This document shows positions 57,653 through 64,000 of a stretch of DNA of 64,000 nt, piece after piece. The stretch is from Sphingobium sp. V4 (GTDB taxonomy: Bacteria; Pseudomonadota; Alphaproteobacteria; Sphingomonadales; Sphingomonadaceae). The notes beneath the pieces are model-generated. The model was not told the DNA's origin and did not search any database. It saw only the letters and a list, made by a program, of their open reading frames with translations. Location: the NCBI RefSeq assembly GCF_029590555.1, contig NZ_CP081001.1, positions 2,480,001-2,544,000 on the forward strand, in the 5' to 3' direction. Made by a program: the position numbers and the translations under genes. How positions within the stretch are numbered: the first letter of the stretch is position 1; each line of letters starts with the position of its first letter.

Positions 57653-57970
57653 TCAGATACCGGTGGTGACGTCGATGGGCTTACTGTCCGCAGTAAGCGT
57701 CACGATCGCCTTCTTCACGTCCGAACGCTTGTAGGGCTTGCCCTTCCAGCGCTTGACCTTCCCCTTCTGCACCAGCGTGTTGACCGACTTGACGGTCACG
57801 CCGAACAGCGCCTCGATGGCAGCCTTGATCTCCGGCTTCGACGCATCGTTGGCGACCTTGAAGACCACCGCGTTGTTCTCGGAGAGAAGGGTCGACTTCT
57901 CGGTGATGACCGGTGCGACAACGACGTCGAAGTGACGGTTGTCCACGGTCGCGGCTTCTTTCTTAGCCAT
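57653..57970 (-). CDS. rplW: 50S ribosomal protein L23
   Basis: A 105-residue tunnel-exit protein where trigger factor and SRP dock: [21 protein letters not shown] and [20 protein letters not shown]. It overlaps rplD by 8 bp. Confidence 0.96.
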   Translation of the reverse strand: MAKKEAATVDNRHFDVVVAPVITEKSTLLSENNAVVFKVANDASKPEIKAAIEALFGVTVKSVNTLVQKGKVKRWKGKPYKRSDVKKAIVTLTADSKPIDVTTGI

Positions 57971-58586
57971 TGAAACGGGCCTCCAGCTTTTCGACCGCGG
58001 CGCGGGTGAGCACCAGCGAGTCGGCCTTCAGGATGTCGTAGACGTTGGCGCCAACGGCCGGCAGCAGGTTCACGCCGACGATGTTGGCCGAAGCCTTCGC
58101 GAAGCTGACGTTGACCGCATCGCCATCGATGAACAGCGCCTTGGTCAGGTTCAGCTTGGCGAGATGCGCGACCAGAGCCTTGGTCTTGCCCTCTGCCACG
58201 TCGAGCGTGTCGAGAACGATCAGCGAACCGTCCTTCGCCTTCGACGACAGCGCCATCTTCAGGCCGAGCGCACGCACCTTCTTGTTGAGGTCGTGACCGA
58301 AGTCACGAGCGCGGGCGCCGTGCGCCTTACCACCGCCGATGAAGACGGGCGCCTTGCGATCGCCGTGACGAGCGGTACCGCCGCCCTTCTGGCGACCGAA
58401 CTTCTTCCCGGTGCGGGCGACATCCGAACGCTCGCGGGTAGCGCGGGCCGGAGCGCGACGCTTCTCCAGCTGCCAGGTGACGACGCGGTGCAGGATGTCG
58501 GTGCGGGGCTCGATACCGAAAACGGCATCGTTCAGCTCCAGCTCGCCGGCAGCCTGCGCGTCGAGGGTCTGTACATTGACCTTCAT
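57963..58586 (-). CDS. rplD: 50S ribosomal protein L4
   Basis: A 207-residue protein that lines the exit tunnel; in E. coli it is the autogenous repressor of the S10 operon. [29 protein letters not shown] is the tunnel loop. A further reason to study the structured gap before rplC. Confidence 0.97.
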   Translation of the reverse strand: MKVNVQTLDAQAAGELELNDAVFGIEPRTDILHRVVTWQLEKRRAPARATRERSDVARTGKKFGRQKGGGTARHGDRKAPVFIGGGKAHGARARDFGHDLNKKVRALGLKMALSSKAKDGSLIVLDTLDVAEGKTKALVAHLAKLNLTKALFIDGDAVNVSFAKASANIVGVNLLPAVGANVYDILKADSLVLTRAAVEKLEARFNG

Positions 58587-58589
58587 GGT

Positions 58590-59345
58590 TTAGCCCTCCT
58601 GGCCTTCGGTCGCTTCGGGAGCGACTGCTTCTTCAGCAGGCGTCTCGGCCGGAGCATTGTTGCTGTTCGCGGCAGCCTTCAGGCTGGCGGGATACGGAAC
58701 GTCGGCGGGGCGCTTGACCTTGACGGCATCGCACACGGTCAGCCAGGTGCCCTTGGCGCCCGGAACCGAACCCTTGACGAACAGCAGGCCGCGCTCGACG
58801 TCCGTGCGGACGATTTCGAGGTTCTGCTGGGTCCGCTCGCGGTCACCCATGTGACCCGCCATCTTCTTGTTCTTGAAGACGCGGCCCGGATCCTGGCGGT
58901 TACCCGTCGAACCATGGGCACGGTGGCTGATCGACACGCCGTGGGTAGCGCGCATACCGCCGAAGCCCCAGCGCTTCATGGCACCGGCAAAACCCTTACC
59001 CTGGGTATGACCAGCAACGTCGACCAGCTGGCCAGCGATGAAGTGATCGGCCGCGATCTCGGCGCCGACATCGAGGAGCGCGTCCTCGGCGACACGGAAC
59101 TCGACCAGGCGCGCCTTCGGCTCCACTTCCGCCTTGGCGAAGTGGCCGCGCTGCGGCTTGGCGACATTCTTGACCTTCGCGACGCCCGCGCCGAGCTGAA
59201 CCGCGACATAACCGTCACGATCAACTTCCTTGCGAGCCACGACCTGATTGCCCTCAAGGGCAAGAACCGTAACGGGAATATGACGTCCGTCCTCCTGGAA
59301 CAGACGGGTCATCCCGACTTTCTTAGCGATCACGCCTGTGCGCAT
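58590..59345 (-). CDS. rplC: 50S ribosomal protein L3 with acidic C-terminal tail
   Basis: A 251-residue protein: [16 protein letters not shown] start, [39 protein letters not shown] loop. The last 35 residues ([22 protein letters not shown]) are an acidic tail beyond the core. ATG at 59345 is preferred to GTG at 59348 by GGGAG spacing. Confidence 0.96.
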   Translation of the reverse strand: MRTGVIAKKVGMTRLFQEDGRHIPVTVLALEGNQVVARKEVDRDGYVAVQLGAGVAKVKNVAKPQRGHFAKAEVEPKARLVEFRVAEDALLDVGAEIAADHFIAGQLVDVAGHTQGKGFAGAMKRWGFGGMRATHGVSISHRAHGSTGNRQDPGRVFKNKKMAGHMGDRERTQQNLEIVRTDVERGLLFVKGSVPGAKGTWLTVCDAVKVKRPADVPYPASLKAAANSNNAPAETPAEEAVAPEATEGQEG

Positions 59346-59348
59346 CAC

Positions 59349-59617
59349 CGATTACTCCCATAGAGGCCCGCCTTAGCAGCGGGCGTATCCAACGAAAAAA
59401 CCGCTCAGGATTTCTCCTTCGCGGCCCAACCCAAATATAGATCACCCCGTCCGGGTTGGATGCCACCCCCTGCTCGGGAACGGCGACGGGGGACCAGGAC
59501 CACGCGCCTTTCCGGTTCACCGGAGGGCCGTGCGGTATCCCTTGTGTCGTTTGAGCTTCCGGATACCCGGAATGCCCGATACCCTGCCCTCCTTTCGGAA
59601 AGCAGGGACTTGTCGGC
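59349..59617 (-). ncRNA. Structured spacer between rpsJ and rplC with an internal attenuator
   Basis: This 269-bp gap on the minus strand runs: hairpin CCCTGC/GCAGGG (59582-59587 with 59602-59607), a GGTATCC/GGATACC stem (59534-59540 with 59561-59567), an intrinsic terminator (59395-59424) and a GCCCGC/GCGGGC hairpin (59366-59384) just before the rplC ribosome site. No gene is credible. It resembles an attenuated ribosomal-protein leader; the binding protein and mechanism are unknown. Confidence 0.55.
59395..59424 (-). terminator. Intrinsic terminator upstream of rplC
   Basis: On the minus strand CCGC-GA-AGGA-GAAA-TCCT-GA-GCGG: two 4-bp stems with a tandem G-A internal loop and a GNRA tetraloop, then TTTTTT (59400-59395). 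It lies about 190 bp after the rpsJ stop and 45 bp before rplC. Confidence 0.75.
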
Positions 59618-59926
59618 TTAGGCCAACTTGATCTCGACGTTCACGCCGGCAGCCAGGTCCAGCTTCATCAGCGCGTCGACCGTCTGCGGCGTCGGCTGCA
59701 CAATGTCAAGCATACGCTTGTAGGTGCGGACCTCGAACTGCTCGCGCGACTTCTTGTCGATGTGCGGACCACGGTTGACCGTGAACTTTTCGATGCGCGT
59801 CGGAAGGGGAATCGGACCGCGGATAAGGGCGCCGGTGCGGCGGGCGGTGTCGGCGATGTCGCCGGTCGCCTGATCGAGCACGCGATGATCGAACGCCTTG
59901 AGGCGAATGCGGATGTTGCTGTCCAT
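59618..59926 (-). CDS. rpsJ: 30S ribosomal protein S10
   Basis: A 102-residue protein that is also the NusE antitermination factor: [30 protein letters not shown] and [19 protein letters not shown]. Starts the S10 block, 205 bp after tuf. Confidence 0.97.
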   Translation of the reverse strand: MDSNIRIRLKAFDHRVLDQATGDIADTARRTGALIRGPIPLPTRIEKFTVNRGPHIDKKSREQFEVRTYKRMLDIVQPTPQTVDALMKLDLAAGVNVEIKLA

Positions 59927-60089
59927 AGTTCCTGTACCGATGCGAAAGAGCCAAAAACCGGAGCATTTTCAAAACCAGCCGGAGCAGCCGATGATTTACA
60001 AAATGCGCCAACAAAAAATATCCGCCCCGTCCATTGCCTTTCTAGCTCATGCGAGCCGGAGAAAGACGATCCGGGGCGGCTAAAATCCT

Positions 60090-60121
60090 CAGCGGCGCGA
60101 ATCGGACGATTCGCGCCGCTG
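60090..60121 (-). terminator. Terminator of tuf
   Basis: CAGCGGCGCGAAT (60090-60102) and ATTCGCGCCGCTG (60109-60121) form a perfect 13-bp stem with a 6-base loop, followed on the minus strand by AGGATTTTAG. It begins about 11 bp after the tuf stop, so rpsJ must have its own promoter or be reached by read-through. Confidence 0.85.
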
Positions 60122-60131
60122 CGGTCCTATA

Positions 60132-61322
60132 TTACTTCGAGATCGTGCCGACAACCCCTGCGCCGACGGTACGACCGCCTTCACGGATGGCGAAGCGCAG
60201 ACCCGAGTCCATCGCGATCGGAGCGATCAGCTTCACGCCGAGCTTCACGTTGTCGCCAGGCATAACCATCTCGGTGCCCTCGGGAAGGATCACTTCGCCG
60301 GTCACGTCGGTGGTGCGGAAGTAGAACTGCGGACGATAGTTCGCAAAGAACGGCGTGTGACGGCCGCCTTCTTCCTTCGACAGGACATACACTTCAGCGT
60401 CGAACTCGGTGTGCGGGGTGATGGTGCCCGGCTTCGCCAGAACCTGACCACGCTCGACTTCTTCACGCTTCGTACCGCGAACCAGCGCGCCGATGTTGTC
60501 GCCCGCACGACCTTCGTCGAGCAGCTTGCGGAACATTTCGACACCGGTGACGGTGGTCTTGGTGGTCGGCTTCAGACCGACGATCTCGACTTCTTCACCA
60601 ACCTTGATGATGCCGGTTTCGACACGGCCGGTGACGACGGTGCCGCGACCCGAGATCGAGAACACGTCTTCGATCGGCATCAGGAACGCCTTGTCAACCG
60701 GACGCTCCGGCTGCGGGATGAAGCTGTCGACGGCAGCCATCAGCTTCAGAACGGCGTCGTGGCCGATTTCAGGGGTCTTGTCCTGAAGGGCAGCGGCAGC
60801 CGAACCGGGGATGACGGGGATGTTGTCGCCGTCGAAATCATACGAGCTGAGCAGCTCGCGGATTTCCAGCTCGACCAGCTCCAGAATTTCCGGATCGTCG
60901 ACCAGGTCAACCTTGTTCATGAACACGACGAGCTGCGGCACGCCGACCTGGCGGGCGAGCAGGATGTGCTCGCGAGTCTGCGGCATCGGGCCGTCGGTCG
61001 CCGAAACGACGAGGATCGCGCCGTCCATCTGGGCGGCACCGGTGATCATGTTCTTGACGTAGTCAGCGTGACCCGGGCAATCGACGTGCGCGTAGTGACG
61101 GGCTTCGGTCTCATACTCGACGTGGGCGGTCGAGATGGTGATGCCGCGCTCGCGCTCTTCGGGAGCCTTGTCGATGTTGGCATAGTCGACGAAGGTCGCA
61201 CCGCCGGTTTCGGCGAGGACCTTGGTGATGGCGGCGGTCAGCGAGGTCTTGCCATGGTCGACGTGACCGATCGTGCCGATATTGCAGTGCGGCTTGTTCC
61301 GCTCAAACTTAGCCTTAGCCAT
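60132..61322 (-). CDS. tuf: Elongation factor Tu
   Basis: A 396-residue GTPase that carries aminoacyl-tRNA to the ribosome: [32 protein letters not shown] and the tail [11 protein letters not shown]. Only one tuf copy is in the window. Confidence 0.98.
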   Translation of the reverse strand: MAKAKFERNKPHCNIGTIGHVDHGKTSLTAAITKVLAETGGATFVDYANIDKAPEERERGITISTAHVEYETEARHYAHVDCPGHADYVKNMITGAAQMDGAILVVSATDGPMPQTREHILLARQVGVPQLVVFMNKVDLVDDPEILELVELEIRELLSSYDFDGDNIPVIPGSAAAALQDKTPEIGHDAVLKLMAAVDSFIPQPERPVDKAFLMPIEDVFSISGRGTVVTGRVETGIIKVGEEVEIVGLKPTTKTTVTGVEMFRKLLDEGRAGDNIGALVRGTKREEVERGQVLAKPGTITPHTEFDAEVYVLSKEEGGRHTPFFANYRPQFYFRTTDVTGEVILPEGTEMVMPGDNVKLGVKLIAPIAMDSGLRFAIREGGRTVGAGVVGTISK

Positions 61323-61458
61323 TTTTTCCTACCTTCTAATCAAATCCGATGTGGTTTGACCGCTCGGCCGCGCCTTGCGAAGGCGCGTCCATAGCAGCAA
61401 ATTTCGATATTACCAGCCCCTAACCGACCCGCTCGCACGGGCCGGCCAGAGAAAGTCG

Positions 61459-63531
61459 TCAGGCCATCTTCGCCTTGACTTCGTCCGCCACATTCTGCGG
61501 CACTTCGTCATAGTGCGAGAAGATCATCGAGTAGTTCGCACGCCCCTGGGTGAACGAACGCAGCGAGTTCACATAGCCGAACATATTGGCCAGCGGGACC
61601 ATCGCCTCGACGACCTGCGCGTTGCCGCGGCTGTCCGTGCCCTGAATCTGACCACGACGGCTGTTCATGTCGCCGATGACGTCGCCCAGATATTCTTCCG
61701 GGGTGACGACCTCAACCTTCATGACCGGCTCGAGCAGCGTGATGCCGGCCTTCTGGGCCGCTTCACGCATCGCCGCGCGACCGGTGATTTCGAAAGCCAG
61801 CGCCGACGAGTCGACGTCGTGATAGGCGCCGTCATAGAGGTTGATTTCGAAATCGATGATCGGGAAGCCGATCAGCGAGCCGGTGGCCGCCGTTTCGCGC
61901 ATACCCTTTTCGATCGCAGGGATATATTCCTTGGGAATATTACCGCCCTTGATCTCATCCTTGAAGATGATGCCCGCGCCGCGTTCACCCGGCGTCAGCT
62001 TCACCTTGATGCGGCCGAACTGGCCGGTGCCGCCCGACTGCTTCTTGTGGGTATAGTCGACGTCGACGGCCTTCTTGAGATATTCGCGATAGGCCACCTG
62101 CGGCGCACCGACATTCGCCTCGACCTTGAACTCGCGCTTCATGCGGTCGACCAGGATTTCGAGGTGAAGTTCACCCATGCCCTTGATGATGGTCTGACCC
62201 GATTCGTGGTCGGTCGAGACACGGAAGGAGGGATCCTCGGCAGCCAGACGGTTGAGGGCAACACCCATCTTTTCCTGGTCGGCCTTGGTCTTGGGTTCGA
62301 CCGACAGTTCGATGACCGGCTCGGGGAATTCCATCCGCTCCAGGATGATCGGCTGGCGCTCGGCGCACAGCGTATCACCGGTGGTGGTTTCCTTCATGCC
62401 GGCCAGCGCGACGATGTCGCCGGCATAGGCCGCATCGATGTCCTCACGCGAGTTCGCGTGCATGAGGAGCATACGACCGATCTTTTCCTTCTTGTCCTTC
62501 ACCGAGTTCAGATAGGTGCCCTTGGTCAGGGTGCCCGAATAAACGCGCAGGAAGGTCAGCGAGCCGACGAACGGGTCGTTCATGATCTTGAACGCCAGAC
62601 CCGAGAAAGGCGCGTCGTCCGCAGTCGCACGGCTGTCGGGTTCTTCGGTGTCGGGGTTGATACCCTGCACGTCGGGAATGTCGAGCGGCGAAGGCAGATA
62701 GTCGACGACCGCGTCGAGCAGGGGCTGAACACCCTTGTTCTTGAACGCCGAGCCGCACAGCACCGGCACGAACGCCTGGCCGAGCGTACCCTTGCGGATC
62801 AGCTTCTTCAGCGTCGCGACGTCGGGCAGGTTGCCTTCCAGATAGGCTTCCATCGCCTCGTCGTCCTGTTCGACGGCGAGTTCGATCAGCTTTTCGCGAT
62901 ATTCGGCAGCCTTGTCAGCCAGGTCGGCCGGAATTTCCTCATAGAAGAATTCGGCACCCAGGCTTTCATCCTTCCAGATGATGGCGCGGTTTTCGACCAG
63001 ATCGACCAGGCCCTTGAAGTCCGATTCGGCACCGATCGGCAGATAGAGGACGGCCGGAACGGCGCCCAGGCGATCGATGATCGTCTGCACGCAATAATAG
63101 AAGTCGGCGCCGGTGCGGTCGAGCTTGTTGATGAAGCACATCCGCGGAACCTTGTACTTGTCCGCCTGACGCCACACGGTTTCAGACTGCGGCTCAACGC
63201 CGGCAACGCCGTCGAACGCGGCGACCGCGCCGTCGAGCACGCGCAGCGAACGCTCGACTTCGATCGTGAAGTCGACGTGGCCGGGGGTGTCGATGATGTT
63301 GAGGCGGTGATCGTTCCAGATGCAGGTGGTCGCAGCCGACGTGATGGTGATACCACGCTCCTGCTCCTGCTCCATCCAGTCCATGGTCGCGGCGCCGTCA
63401 TGGACTTCGCCGATCTTGTAGGACTTGCCGGTGTAGTAAAGGATACGCTCGGTCGTGGTGGTCTTGCCGGCGTCGATATGCGCCATGATACCGAAATTGC
63501 GATAGCGTTCGAGCGGATGGCTGCGGGCCAT
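61459..63531 (-). CDS. fusA: Elongation factor G
   Basis: A 690-residue GTPase for ribosomal translocation: [56 protein letters not shown], and a C-terminal domain ending [10 protein letters not shown]. Standard str-operon gene between rpsG and tuf. Confidence 0.97.
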   Translation of the reverse strand: MARSHPLERYRNFGIMAHIDAGKTTTTERILYYTGKSYKIGEVHDGAATMDWMEQEQERGITITSAATTCIWNDHRLNIIDTPGHVDFTIEVERSLRVLDGAVAAFDGVAGVEPQSETVWRQADKYKVPRMCFINKLDRTGADFYYCVQTIIDRLGAVPAVLYLPIGAESDFKGLVDLVENRAIIWKDESLGAEFFYEEIPADLADKAAEYREKLIELAVEQDDEAMEAYLEGNLPDVATLKKLIRKGTLGQAFVPVLCGSAFKNKGVQPLLDAVVDYLPSPLDIPDVQGINPDTEEPDSRATADDAPFSGLAFKIMNDPFVGSLTFLRVYSGTLTKGTYLNSVKDKKEKIGRMLLMHANSREDIDAAYAGDIVALAGMKETTTGDTLCAERQPIILERMEFPEPVIELSVEPKTKADQEKMGVALNRLAAEDPSFRVSTDHESGQTIIKGMGELHLEILVDRMKREFKVEANVGAPQVAYREYLKKAVDVDYTHKKQSGGTGQFGRIKVKLTPGERGAGIIFKDEIKGGNIPKEYIPAIEKGMRETAATGSLIGFPIIDFEINLYDGAYHDVDSSALAFEITGRAAMREAAQKAGITLLEPVMKVEVVTPEEYLGDVIGDMNSRRGQIQGTDSRGNAQVVEAMVPLANMFGYVNSLRSFTQGRANYSMIFSHYDEVPQNVADEVKAKMA

Positions 63532-63610
63532 GATGCTTCTCCGTTGCCGGTGCGCCGGCGGTTGGGGATTCGTTAATTCTGCGCGTGGCCCCTAAACCAA
63601 TCCGTCCGCC

Positions 63611-63626
63611 ATGGGTAGCCACCCAT
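63611..63626 (-). other. Hairpin in the rpsG-fusA gap
   Basis: ATGGGT-AGCC-ACCCAT, a perfect 6-bp stem with outer GTCCG/CGGAC pairing, between rpsG and fusA. Confidence 0.4.
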
Positions 63627-63660
63627 GACGAACGGACCGATTTTGGAACCCATATGACGA

Positions 63661-63683
63661 AGCGGGCACTTGCGGCGCCCGCT
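63661..63683 (-). other. Hairpin after rpsG
   Basis: AGCGGGC/GCCCGCT (63661-63667 with 63677-63683), 5 bp beyond the rpsG stop, without a clear T-run. It may cap mRNA or cut read-through partly. Confidence 0.4.
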
Positions 63684-63688
63684 CGCCT

Positions 63689-64000
<312 letters not shown>

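Noticed and set aside
59323..59520. 65-residue frame inside the rpsJ-rplC gap
   Set aside because: It runs through the terminator and the rplC start; better explained as structured non-coding RNA.
61375..63576. 733-residue plus-strand frame opposite fusA
   Set aside because: Antisense to EF-G; no recognisable protein.

Overview
The window is chromosomal DNA of an alphaproteobacterium, most likely a sphingomonad (Sphingobium/Sphingomonas-like). The signs are uniformly high GC, LexA boxes of the alphaproteobacterial GTTC-N7-GTTC type, a CckA hybrid kinase in the order slt-dapA-smpB-DUF2062-cckA-recA, an ImuA-ImuB-DnaE2 cassette, a DUF3297 protein and an Arg/Gly-rich N-terminus on ribosomal protein S5. 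I see no phage, transposon, CRISPR array, rRNA or tRNA gene. Coding density is high; most long antisense open frames are GC shadows.

Region 1 (1-8.5 kb): the tail of one CHAP amidase-like gene and a complete tandem paralogue, then minus-strand genes for DUF3297, a trypsin-fold protease, DUF350, a small W/R/D-rich secreted protein, a cyclopropane-fatty-acid synthase-like methyltransferase and a molybdopterin oxidoreductase with a membrane cytochrome b. A small outer-membrane beta-barrel, an unknown conserved protein and rlmN follow.

Region 2 (8.5-25 kb): an IalB-like secreted protein, dnaN, a membrane PAS-GGDEF-EAL-PilZ protein, a protein with three TonB-C-like repeats, the SOS mutasome cassette imuA-imuB-dnaE2 with a LexA box, a subclass B3 metallo-beta-lactamase of the E116 type facing an AmpR-like regulator, greB and a Slt-type lytic transglycosylase.

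Region 3 (25-47 kb): housekeeping genes dapA, smpB, cckA, recA (own LexA box and terminator), guaA, rmuC and lepA, mixed with accessory genes: a FATGUY-like single-domain response regulator, transglutaminase, MFS exporter, aminotransferase, SDR, alpha/beta hydrolase, GlxA-type AraC regulator, CsgG-like protein, acyltransferase-3 and SRPBCC protein.

Region 4 (47.5-64 kb): the str-S10-spc ribosomal cluster on the minus strand, from a partial rpsG through fusA, tuf, rpsJ, the S10 and spc genes, secY and adk. The alpha operon (rpsM-rpsK-rpoA-rplQ) does not follow adk here. Several spacers in this cluster are unusually long and structured: an intrinsic terminator between rpsJ and rplC, a three-level nested stem with a UUCG tetraloop between rpsQ and rplN (the S10/spc boundary), and strong hairpins in the rpmD-rplO and rplO-secY gaps.

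The most interesting candidates are the ampR-blaB3 pair placed directly upstream of the SOS mutasome without a convincing terminator between them, and the structured spacers of the ribosomal cluster as possible undescribed cis-regulatory RNAs.
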